A stretch of 64,000 bases of DNA from Microbacterium sp. EYE_78 (GTDB lineage Bacteria; Actinomycetota; Actinomycetes; Actinomycetales; Microbacteriaceae), in NCBI RefSeq assembly GCF_023149035.1, contig NZ_JAHXMY010000001.1:1426001-1490000 (forward strand). Reading direction: 5' to 3'. Shown here one piece after another: positions 43,501 to 50,348 of the stretch. A model generated the notes under the pieces. It was not told where the DNA came from, did not search any database, and saw only the letters and a program-made list of their open reading frames with translations. Made by a program: the position numbers and the translations under genes. Position 1 is the stretch's first letter, and each line of letters begins with the position of its first letter.

Positions 43501-45360
43501 ACGTCCGGCGCCACCGCAACGGTGCCGAGCCAACCGCTCGCGGCGGGGACGCCGTCGATCTCCGGCGAGGTCAGGGTCGGCTCGACCCTCACGGCGCAGC
43601 CGGGAAGTTGGACGCCGGGGACGCAGTTCGCGTACCGGTGGTCGATCGGTGGGGCGGATGCGGGGGCGAACCAGACCCTCGTGGTCCCGGCATCCGCGGT
43701 GGGCAAGACGATCACCGTCACGGTGACGGGGTCGCAGGCAGGGTTCACCAGCGAATCGCGCACCTCCGGCGCAACGGCCGTCGTTCCGAACCAGGGACTC
43801 GCGGCGGGGACGCCGTCGATCTCCGGCGAGGTGAAGGTCGGTTCGACGTTGACTGCGGTGCCGGGGAGTTGGACGCCGGGGACGCAGTTCGCGTACCGGT
43901 GGTCGATCGGTGGGGCGGATGCGGGGGCGAACCAGACCCTCGTGGTCCCGGCATCCGCGGTGGGCAAGACGATCACCGTCACGGTGACGGGGTCGCAGGC
44001 AGGATTCACGAGCGAATCGCGCACCTCCGGCGCAACGGCCGTCGTTCCGAACCAGGGGCTCGCGGCGGGGACGCCGTCGATCTCCGGCGAGGTCAAGGTG
44101 GGGTCGACCCTCACGGCGCAGCCGGGGAGTTGGACGCCGGGGACGCAGTTCGCGTACCGGTGGTCGATCGGTGGGGCGGATGCGGGGGCGAATCAGACCC
44201 TCGTGGTCCCGGCATCCGCGGTGGGCAAGACCATCACCGTCACGGTGACGGGGTCGCAGGCAGGATTCACCAGCGAATCGCGCACCTCCGGCGCAACGGC
44301 CGTCGTTCCCAACCAGGGGCTCGCGGCGGGGACGCCGTCGATCTCCGGCGAGGTGAAGGTCGGTTCGACCCTCACCGCGCAGCCGGGGAGCTGGACACCG
44401 GGGACGCAGTTCGCGTACCGGTGGTCGATCGGTGGGGCGGATGCGGGGGCGAATCAGACCCTCGTGGTCCCGGCATCCGCGGTGGGCAAGACGATCACCG
44501 TCACGGTCACCGGGTCGCTCGGCGGTCACAACTCCGAGACGCGGACGTCCGGCGCCACCGGCACCGTGCCGAACCAGACGCTGACGATCGGGCGACCGAC
44601 CATCTCGGGAGCGGTGAAGGTCGGCGCCACCGTGACGGCGCAGCCCGGGGACTGGACGCCCGGCACGCAGCTGTCGTACGACTGGCGGATCGACGGCGTC
44701 TCCGCCGGCACCGGGCAGACCCTCGTCGTCCCGGCGTCCGCCGTCGGCAAGGCGCTCGCCGTCACCGTGACGGGCTCGTTGGCCGGATACGACACCGCGC
44801 AGCAGAGCTCGGCGTCCACGGGCGCGGTGCCGCCGCGCGTGCTCACCGCGCCCACCCCGACGATCTCGGGCACGGTGAAGATCGGGTCCGCGCTCACCGC
44901 GAAGCCCGGCGCGTGGACGAAGGGCGCGAAGCTCGGTTACCAGTGGCTCGTGGCGGGCAAGGCGGTGAAGGGCGCCACGAAGACCACCTTCGTGATCCCG
45001 GCATCGGCCGCGGGCAAGGCCGTCTCGGTCCGCGTGACGGGGTCGTCACCGTCCTACGCCACCGCGGCGAAGACGTCGAAGGCCACCGCGAAGGTGCTGA
45101 AGTCGGCGACACCGACGATCAGCGGCACCGCCAAGGTCGGTCGCACCCTCGCCGCCAAGCCGGGGGCGTGGACGTCGAAGACCGCGTTCTCGTACCAGTG
45201 GTACGCGAACGGCAAGGCGATCGCGAAAGCGACGAAGGCGTCCTACAAGATCCCGGGGTCGCTCCGCGGCAAGAAGATCACCGTCAAGGTGACCGGGAAG
45301 AAGAGCGGACACGCGACTGTCGCCGTGACCTCGAGGGCCACGAAGGCCGTCGTGCGCTGA
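40501..45360 (+). CDS. Giant secreted repeat protein (Cna-B/carboxypeptidase-regulatory-like plus Ig-like repeats)
   Basis: A 1619-residue protein. A signal peptide covers residues 1-36 (VPQAASAAEG cleavage region). Residues 40-835 hold eight beta-sandwich repeats of about 95 residues, each opening like ISGTVVGPDGEAV and nearly all carrying a WW motif (FQWWGG, TQWWSG, DAWWGG, ERWWDN, PEWWKG, DEWWRD, WEWWKN; one has PWTG). Residues 836-1619 hold nine Ig-like repeats of about 87 residues (TPSISGEVKVGSTLTA type), four nearly identical. The last two are Lys-rich. There is no LPXTG or membrane tail, so it may be released or held by charge. ATG 40501 has CAGGGGG about 8 nt upstream. Adhesion or matrix function is inferred. 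Confidence 0.85.
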   Translation: MRAKKGAVVRAVAVVVAWIVALAGLVMVPQAASAAEGAASISGTVVGPDGEAVDASVELYQVERQDGWTEFRMVNERPTDSAGAFSFPQLEAGEYTLRTTPSDRALAFQWWGGSATEQGAEAFMLAAGASRAGLSVRLAHAAQLQGVVTDDRGARVEGASVWVVVPLDDGGHEFVRWGSTDESGAYDITGLPAGRYAVQASGPWDGDLVTQWWSGKTRFEVSDRITLTAKGTGVADFSLDRGATISGTVTHDGRPVEGVHVRVSEWDDEEWSGVGSETTGKDGEYSVSLLPPGRYKVSFSAGDYFDAWWGGDSQQSAAIIDVAAGEVVTGVDAPLVRSASLSGIVRDEAGQPVEDATVTTWFNVGPSQHGHGVTTDDAGRWRISGLEGGEYRVQVEAPSGANLIERWWDNASTEAEATPIQLKASTDVDGIDVALAAGNIVSGRVTSTDGAPIAGVRISLQSTSNSGASWPRSTRTDEDGRYTLRGIADGAYTVHAYTDSVVNFIDAPWTGDQPGGEPKVIDLSDRAERSGIDLRLAPGARLSGRVTDRAGKGVADVSVDVWGERDFAYGWASTDEDGVWQILGLPADGYTVAFRGQHQGFIPEWWKGALSRDTATTVDVPAGGHVDDIDATLRQGATISGTVSVPAGGGGADVDVEVWARDDEGWSVLASASADRDGSYAVKGLPNGSYLVRFSTFGGNAADEWWRDAASRRAATAVTIVDGRSVTGVDAQLEAGATIKGTVTHPSGAMDWLSVSAYRLEGGEWEPAGWSDVADNGEYSVRGLRAGTYTLSFAGEAGQSSLWEWWKNKPDQTTATKFDVAAGGTLTGFDAALGDVEVEQPVLSGSGQVGSVLAVDPGGWWTGVTLDIQWFADESPLPGETGLELALRPQHAGSQISARVIGTDAVSGSSTRWSNVVTVTPGVLDAATPTISGEAKVGSTLSAATGTWTTGSTLSYQWSVGGEIMAGATSSTFVVPASAVGKTITVTVTGSLGGYQTDSRTSGATATVPSQPLAAGTPSISGEVRVGSTLTAQPGSWTPGTQFAYRWSIGGADAGANQTLVVPASAVGKTITVTVTGSQAGFTSESRTSGATAVVPNQGLAAGTPSISGEVKVGSTLTAVPGSWTPGTQFAYRWSIGGADAGANQTLVVPASAVGKTITVTVTGSQAGFTSESRTSGATAVVPNQGLAAGTPSISGEVKVGSTLTAQPGSWTPGTQFAYRWSIGGADAGANQTLVVPASAVGKTITVTVTGSQAGFTSESRTSGATAVVPNQGLAAGTPSISGEVKVGSTLTAQPGSWTPGTQFAYRWSIGGADAGANQTLVVPASAVGKTITVTVTGSLGGHNSETRTSGATGTVPNQTLTIGRPTISGAVKVGATVTAQPGDWTPGTQLSYDWRIDGVSAGTGQTLVVPASAVGKALAVTVTGSLAGYDTAQQSSASTGAVPPRVLTAPTPTISGTVKIGSALTAKPGAWTKGAKLGYQWLVAGKAVKGATKTTFVIPASAAGKAVSVRVTGSSPSYATAAKTSKATAKVLKSATPTISGTAKVGRTLAAKPGAWTSKTAFSYQWYANGKAIAKATKASYKIPGSLRGKKITVKVTGKKSGHATVAVTSRATKAVVR
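43540..44583 (+). repeat. Four tandem 261-bp coding repeats
   Basis: Units start at 43540, 43801, 44062 and 44323, each 87 codons, and differ from each other at few positions. The flanking units at about 43279 and 44584 keep the same period but are clearly diverged. Such near-identity points to recent unequal crossing-over or conversion. Confidence 0.95.
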
Positions 45361-45371
45361 TCCGCAGGAGG

Positions 45372-45402
45372 CGGCCCCGGCATCCATGCGATGCCGGGGC
45401 CG
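45372..45402. terminator. Bidirectional terminator
   Basis: CGGCCCCGGCAT and ATGCCGGGGCCG pair over 12 bp around CCATGCG, between the stops of the giant gene and the convergent GMC gene. Confidence 0.8.
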
Positions 45403-45410
45403 TTCCGCGT

Positions 45411-46958
45411 TCAGCGCCCGGCGAGCATCCGGTCCGCGGTCCGCAGCGCGAGCGCCATCTGCGTCAGCGCCGGGTTCGCGCTCAGCGCGCTCGGGAAGGT
45501 CGAGTTGTCGCAGATCCAGAGGTTCTCGACCTCGTGCGAGCGGCCGGATGCGTCGACGACCCCGTCGTCCGGGTCGTCGCTCATCCGGGCCGTGCCGAGC
45601 GTGTGGCACGAGCGCTGCATCACGCGGGTGCTGCGTGCGCCGGCGGCGCGGAGGATGCGCTCCATGACCGCGACGCCGTGCCGGTTGATCGCGGCCTCGT
45701 TCTCGCCCTGCGTGAAGGTCACCTCGGCCCGCGGCATCCCGTCCTCGGCGAGTTCGTCGCTCAGCGTGAGTCTGTTCGCGTCGGACGGCAGGCACTCGCC
45801 GTTCATGCCGACGCCGGCGCTGAACGGGTACTCGTCGACGGCCGACATCAGGTCATCGCCCCACAGACCCGCGCCGCGCACGAGCTGGGTGCCGAAGTTC
45901 AGCGGCATCACGCCGAGGCTCTGCAGCAGGTAGCCGCCGACGAAGTCGGCGTCGCCCGGGCGGACGAAGTCCTCGGAGATGATCGACGACGGGTAGCCGC
46001 GGTACCCGCGGATCGGCTCGTCGAACGTGCCCCACACCTGCACGCCGCCGTGCGCCATGAAGCCGCGCCCGACCTGTCCGTTCGCATTGGCGACGCCGGT
46101 GTGCAGCAGCAGTCGCGGCGTCTCGACGCCGCCCGCCGCGAGCACGAGCTGCGCGCACCGCTGCCGGTGATCGACGCCCCCGCGGCGATAGACGACGCCG
46201 GTGACGCGACCCGCGGCATCCCGCTCGATGCCGTGGACGAACGAGTCCGGCCGCACCTCGGCGCCGGCGGCCACCGCGGCCGGGATGTACGTGATCGCCG
46301 TCGTCGCCTTCGCGCCGAAGCGGTCGCCCTGATGGATGTCGCCGTTGTCGAGCGTCGCGCGGCGCCGCCCGTAGTGCGGCTGATCGCGGTCGCGGGTGAG
46401 GATCGCGGCGGGGCCGTCGGTCGCGGTGATGCCGAGGGCATCGCACCCGCGGATCATCGCGTCGGACGAGCCGTTCCGGCGCACCGGCGGATACAGATAC
46501 CGGCGCGACGGGTCCCGCGGATAGTGCTCGGGACCGCTCACGCCGATGTCCGCCTCGACCTCGACGATGTAGCGGATGAGCTCCGCGTGGTCGACCGGCC
46601 AGTCGCGGCCCTCGCCGGTGTCGCTCCGCAGCCGGAGGTCGCGCGCGTCGGGGCGCGGCGTGAAGGCGCCCCAGTGCAGCGTGCTGCCGCCGACGCCGAA
46701 GCCGCTGTTGTTCGGACCGAAGGCGGTGGGGTCGCCGCCGCCGCTCAGGCGCTCCGACATCCAGTTGATCTTCGTCGACTCGAGTTCATCGGGGGTGAAC
46801 TCCCGCATCTCGAAGTCGGGCCCCGCCTCGAGGGCGACGACCTTCAGGCCCGCCTGCGCCAGCCGCGCGAGCAGGGGAGCGCCGCCGGCACCCGTGCCGA
46901 CCACGACGACGTCGACGACCTCGTCATCGGTGAACGTCCGCATCCGTCCCAGGGTCAT
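45411..46958 (-). CDS. GMC-family FAD oxidoreductase
   Basis: A 515-residue flavoprotein. It has the FAD-binding VVVVGTGAGGAPLLARLAQAG near residue 20, GGSTLHWGAFTPR near 90, AAGGVETPRLLLHT near 265, and the C-terminal SCHTLGTARM plus NLWICDNSTFPSALSANPALTQMALALRTAD with active-site His and Asn. Members oxidise sugars or alcohols. ATG 46958 overlaps the stop of the upstream gene (ATGA). That gene ends in a domain like the small subunit that goes with such enzymes, so a two-subunit dehydrogenase is likely. No signal peptide is seen. Confidence 0.87.
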   Translation of the reverse strand: MTLGRMRTFTDDEVVDVVVVGTGAGGAPLLARLAQAGLKVVALEAGPDFEMREFTPDELESTKINWMSERLSGGGDPTAFGPNNSGFGVGGSTLHWGAFTPRPDARDLRLRSDTGEGRDWPVDHAELIRYIVEVEADIGVSGPEHYPRDPSRRYLYPPVRRNGSSDAMIRGCDALGITATDGPAAILTRDRDQPHYGRRRATLDNGDIHQGDRFGAKATTAITYIPAAVAAGAEVRPDSFVHGIERDAAGRVTGVVYRRGGVDHRQRCAQLVLAAGGVETPRLLLHTGVANANGQVGRGFMAHGGVQVWGTFDEPIRGYRGYPSSIISEDFVRPGDADFVGGYLLQSLGVMPLNFGTQLVRGAGLWGDDLMSAVDEYPFSAGVGMNGECLPSDANRLTLSDELAEDGMPRAEVTFTQGENEAAINRHGVAVMERILRAAGARSTRVMQRSCHTLGTARMSDDPDDGVVDASGRSHEVENLWICDNSTFPSALSANPALTQMALALRTADRMLAGR

Positions 46959-48325
46959 CGGGTCGCCTCCACTCGGCCGAGCTCGGCCGGTTCCCACTCC
47001 TCGCGGGTGCCAGCGGCGATGCTCGTCCAGCCGGCCGGCTCAGCTTCCGTGCCTCCGACGGCGAACCCGTCGTAGCCGATGCGCGCCAGCGACGCCGGGT
47101 GGGCGAGCCACGCGCGCAGCAGGTCGTTGCGTGCATCCTCGAACCAGGAGCGGATGCCGGTGGCCGCCATCCCGTCGGCGTGGATGCCGTCGGTCATCAG
47201 CTGCACGATGAGCCGGTTCTGCGCGTCGACATCGCTCGGCCACTGCGCCGCGACGGCGTCGAGCGCGAGGCCGTACGCGATGGGGTCGGCCGGCAGGCCC
47301 GCGGGCCGCCACCCGTCGGTGCCGCCGTCGGCGAGCATCGTGTCGACGCGGAGCGCGAGGTCGATGGCGGGTCCGTCGCCCTGCGGGACGAGGCGCGCAG
47401 CGAGGTGACGCAGCGTGTCGAGCTGCCCCGAGGTGAGGGCGCGGGGCGCGCGCTGCGTGTCGTCGGCCAGCGCCCGCTGCGCCAGCACGCGTCGCACCTG
47501 CGGGTCGACGCGCGTCGAGGCCAGGACGTGCCCCCACGCCGACGGCACCTGCGGCGCCGACGAGCGGACGTGGTCCCACAGCAGCGCGAGCTGCGCGGCC
47601 ACGCGCTCGGGAGCCTCGTACGGCAGCAGGTGTCCGACATCGGGCAGCCGCTCGAAGACCGCGCGCGGGTAGACGTCGGCGAGCAGCTCGGGCTGCACAT
47701 GCGCTCCGAGGTTCTCGTCGTTGTCGCTCGACATCACGACGACGGGCAGGTCGAGAACGCCCACGAGCCGGGTCGCGTCCTCGAGGCTGCCCGAGGTGAG
47801 CCAGTCGCGCCACGCGGATGCCGGTTGCCGGCGGATCGCGGTCATCGCCTGCTCGCGCAGCGCCGGGTCGAGCGTCACGCCGAGGTTGTCGTCGAGGAAG
47901 GTCGCGGCATCCTCGTCGGAGAGGTGCTCGCCGGCGGCGGCCTCGAGCATGGTCGCGCGCTTCTCGTCGGGTATCGGCTCGGGCGACGGGGGAGAGGGGG
48001 CGAGCAGCACCGCGCCCGCCAGCCCGAACACCGTCTCGGTGCCCGAGAGGATCCGCGCCATCACGCGGCCCGCGACCTTGCCGCCGAGGCTGTGCCCGCA
48101 GACGAGGAACGGCCCGCCGTCGGCCTGCGCGATGATCTGCTCGAGCGCGATGTCCGCGAGGTCGTCGACCGACGCGGCGCGACCGGCGCTCAGCAGGTCG
48201 ACGCCGACGACACGGAGTCGCGGGTCGGCCGCATCTGCGATGGGCGTGGCAGCACCGGCATCCAGCCCCAGTCCGGGCAGGAAGAAGACCGTGCATTCGG
48301 TGGTGGTGAGATCAGCGCTCGACAC
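46955..48325 (-). CDS. Alpha/beta hydrolase fused to gluconate-2-dehydrogenase subunit-3-like domain
   Basis: A 456-residue two-domain protein. Residues 1-260 form an alpha/beta hydrolase with VFFLPGLGLDAG, nucleophile Ser in GHSLGGK near 98, and His in VGHLLPYEAP near 228. From about 285 on, LDTLRHLAARLVP, then WFEDARNDLLRAWLAHPASLARIGYDGFAVGG, resembles the small subunit of GMC-type dehydrogenases. The domains are usually separate. It is co-translated with the GMC enzyme. GTG 48325 has TAGAGT 6 nt upstream (leaderless). The hydrolase might open a lactone made by the oxidoreductase (inference). Confidence 0.75.
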   Translation of the reverse strand: MSSADLTTTECTVFFLPGLGLDAGAATPIADAADPRLRVVGVDLLSAGRAASVDDLADIALEQIIAQADGGPFLVCGHSLGGKVAGRVMARILSGTETVFGLAGAVLLAPSPPSPEPIPDEKRATMLEAAAGEHLSDEDAATFLDDNLGVTLDPALREQAMTAIRRQPASAWRDWLTSGSLEDATRLVGVLDLPVVVMSSDNDENLGAHVQPELLADVYPRAVFERLPDVGHLLPYEAPERVAAQLALLWDHVRSSAPQVPSAWGHVLASTRVDPQVRRVLAQRALADDTQRAPRALTSGQLDTLRHLAARLVPQGDGPAIDLALRVDTMLADGGTDGWRPAGLPADPIAYGLALDAVAAQWPSDVDAQNRLIVQLMTDGIHADGMAATGIRSWFEDARNDLLRAWLAHPASLARIGYDGFAVGGTEAEPAGWTSIAAGTREEWEPAELGRVEATR

Positions 48326-48331
48326 CCGCTC

Positions 48332-48337
48332 ACTCTA
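48332..48337 (-). promoter_or_regulatory. -10 element TAGAGT of the hydrolase-fusion/GMC operon
   Basis: TAGAGT ends 6 nt before GTG 48325. The divergent SDR has its own -10 at 48470. Confidence 0.5.
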
Positions 48338-48469
48338 GGAACCGGCCTTCACGACCGCCGTCGCTTGCGCACGGCACCGACACCTGCGATCATCCGGCGC
48401 CCCGCGGGTTCGCCCTGCGCGGCGGTCGCGTGTTTTGGCAAGGGGGTGATCGGATGCCGCGCCCCCGCC

Positions 48470-48475
48470 TACCGT
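48470..48475 (+). promoter_or_regulatory. -10 element TACCGT of the SDR gene
   Basis: TACCGT is followed by 7 nt and ATG 48483; an in-frame GTG at 48474 lies inside the -10 and is excluded. Confidence 0.5.
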
Positions 48476-48482
48476 GACCGGC

Positions 48483-49379
48483 ATGACGACCGACCAGTAC
48501 ACGTTCGACAACCCCGTCACCCGCTACGCCCGCGTCGAGCCGCCCGTGCAGCACCAGCCCGAGCCCGGCGTGCAGGCGCGGATGACGCCGGTGCCCGACC
48601 TCGGCGAGGCGACCTACCGGGGTTCCGACCGGCTGCGGGGGCGCAAGGCGCTCGTCACCGGCGGCGACTCCGGCATCGGCGCAGCCGCCGCGATCGCATT
48701 CGCGCGCGAAGGGGCCGACGTCGTCATCGTGTACCTGCCCGACGAGCAGGAGGACGTCGACCACGTGCTCGAGGTCATCGCGGATGCCGGCGTCCGCGGC
48801 TCGGCGATCGCGGCCGACATCACGGACCCCGCTCGCTGCCGCGAGCTCGTCGCCGAGGCGGCGGAGTTCCTCGGCGGCATCGACATCCTCGTGAACAACG
48901 CCGGCAAGCAGGTCGCCGTCGAGCGCGTCGAGGACCTCTCGGACGAGCAGTTTCGCACCACGTTCGAGACGAACCTCTTCGCACCGTTCTGGATCATCAA
49001 GGCGGCCCTCGCGCACATGCCCGAAGGGGCATCCATCATCAACACCGCTTCGCTCGAGGCCTACAAGCCCGCACCCGACCGGCTCGACTACGCAGCCACC
49101 AAGGCCGCGATCAACAACCTGTCCAAGGGCCTCGCACAGCAGCTGGCGCCCCGCGGCATCCGGGTCAACGTCGTCGCACCCGGACCGGTGTGGTCGGCGC
49201 TGCAGGTGAGCGACGGCGTCTCGGACGAGCAGATGCAGGCGTTCGACGAGGAGAACGAGTACAAGCGCGCCGGTCAGCCGGCCGAGATCGCCCCGGCCTT
49301 CGTCTTCCTCGCATCGGCAGAGTCGAGCTACGTCTCGGGCGAGACCCTGAACGTCAACGGCGGGATGGTCACGCCGTAG
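48483..49379 (+). CDS. SDR family oxidoreductase (YghA/general-stress type)
   Basis: A 298-residue SDR with an N-terminal extension of about 40 residues (NPVTRYARVEPPVQHQPEPG) typical of the YghA/stress-protein-39 group. Then come TGGDSGIG, NNAGKQVAVE, the active Ser in NTASLEAYKPAPDRLDYAATKAA with Tyr-x-x-x-Lys, and VSGETLNVNGGM. Cytosolic, reducing unknown carbonyls. Single gene, divergent from the GMC operon and convergent with the Ppx/GppA gene. Confidence 0.9.
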   Translation: MTTDQYTFDNPVTRYARVEPPVQHQPEPGVQARMTPVPDLGEATYRGSDRLRGRKALVTGGDSGIGAAAAIAFAREGADVVIVYLPDEQEDVDHVLEVIADAGVRGSAIAADITDPARCRELVAEAAEFLGGIDILVNNAGKQVAVERVEDLSDEQFRTTFETNLFAPFWIIKAALAHMPEGASIINTASLEAYKPAPDRLDYAATKAAINNLSKGLAQQLAPRGIRVNVVAPGPVWSALQVSDGVSDEQMQAFDEENEYKRAGQPAEIAPAFVFLASAESSYVSGETLNVNGGMVTP

Positions 49380-49391
49380 CCGTCAGGCGAC

Positions 49392-50336
49392 TCAGACGGC
49401 GGGCGCGTTCCAGCTGAGCGACTCGATGTAGCGCAGCAGCACGCCTTCGCGGAGCGCCCACGGCGACACCTCGAGCTCCTCGACCTCGAGCACGGTCATC
49501 GCGGTGTGCAGCACGACGGCGCCCGCCACGATCTGGAACGTGCGGTCGGCCGTGATGCCCGGCAGTTCCTGTCGAGCGGATGCCGGGATGCGCGCCAGGC
49601 GCGGGATCCACGACCCGAGCGCGCCGCGCGGCAGTACCATGCGCTCGCTGCCCGCCCACCCCGGCGCGGGGTACCCGACGAGCTTCGCGAGCGAGCGGAT
49701 CGCCTTCGACGACCCCACCACGTGCTCGGGCTTCGGCTGCGAGCGCATCTGTGCCGCGACCGGCCCCAGCGTCGCCTTCGCATGCTCGCGCAGCCGCTCG
49801 ACGGCCTCTTCGCCGGGCGGGTCGTCGTGCAGGAATTCGACCGTCATCCGACCGGCGCCGAGGGGGACGGATGCCGCGACCTCGGGCAGCTCGTCGCGGC
49901 CCGCGGCGAGCTCGAGCGAGCCGCCGCCGATGTCGAAGAGGAGGATCTGCCCGGCCGACCAGCCGAACCAGCGGCGCACCGCGAGGAACGTGAACCGGGC
50001 CTCGGACTCGCCGCCGAGCACCTGCAGGTCCTGCCCGAGCGCCGCCTCGATCCTTGCGATGACGTCGGCGCCGTTCGCTGCTTCGCGGACCGCGCTCGTC
50101 GCCGTCGCGAGCAGCTCGACGACGTTCTCACGTCGGGCGACCTCGCGCGCCTCGGTCACGGCGTCGACCAGCGCCTGCACGCCGGTCTCGCTGATCGAGC
50201 CGTCGGGTTCGAGGTACCGCATGAGTCGCAGCACGGTGCGGTTGCTCGTCGCGGCGAGCGGACGACCGCCGGGGCGGACATCGGCGACCAGCAGATGGAC
50301 GGTGTTCGAGCCGATGTCGAGGACTCCGAGGCGCAC
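49392..50336 (-). CDS. Ppx/GppA-family phosphatase
   Basis: A 314-residue sugar-kinase/actin-fold enzyme. It has LDIGSNTVHLLVADV at the start, TATSAVREAANG, GESEARFTFLAV, and the phosphate loop FDIGGGSLELAAG, then SVPLGAGRMTVEF. These hydrolyse polyphosphate or pppGpp. The short single-lobe form without the C-terminal HD-like domain is the one common in actinobacteria; which substrate is preferred cannot be read. GTG 50336 has TAGCCT 6 nt upstream (leaderless). Confidence 0.9.
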   Translation of the reverse strand: MRLGVLDIGSNTVHLLVADVRPGGRPLAATSNRTVLRLMRYLEPDGSISETGVQALVDAVTEAREVARRENVVELLATATSAVREAANGADVIARIEAALGQDLQVLGGESEARFTFLAVRRWFGWSAGQILLFDIGGGSLELAAGRDELPEVAASVPLGAGRMTVEFLHDDPPGEEAVERLREHAKATLGPVAAQMRSQPKPEHVVGSSKAIRSLAKLVGYPAPGWAGSERMVLPRGALGSWIPRLARIPASARQELPGITADRTFQIVAGAVVLHTAMTVLEVEELEVSPWALREGVLLRYIESLSWNAPAV

Positions 50337-50342
50337 GATGCG

Positions 50343-50348
50343 AGGCTA
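50343..50348 (-). promoter_or_regulatory. -10 element TAGCCT of the Ppx/GppA gene
   Basis: TAGCCT lies 6 nt before GTG 50336 and overlaps the last codon of the endoglucanase gene upstream (stop codon at 50346-50348), so the phosphatase has its own promoter. Confidence 0.5.

Noticed and set aside
43540..44583. CRISPR-like regular repeat
   Set aside because: The 261-bp units are contiguous, in frame and encode Ig-like domains; there are no spacers.
43608..47075. 1155-codon plus-strand frame running through the giant gene and the GMC gene
   Set aside because: It is a shifted-frame shadow of the repeat gene, then antisense to the GMC gene. Its composition (Arg, Gly, Asp, Val runs) follows from GC-rich third positions, with no family motif.
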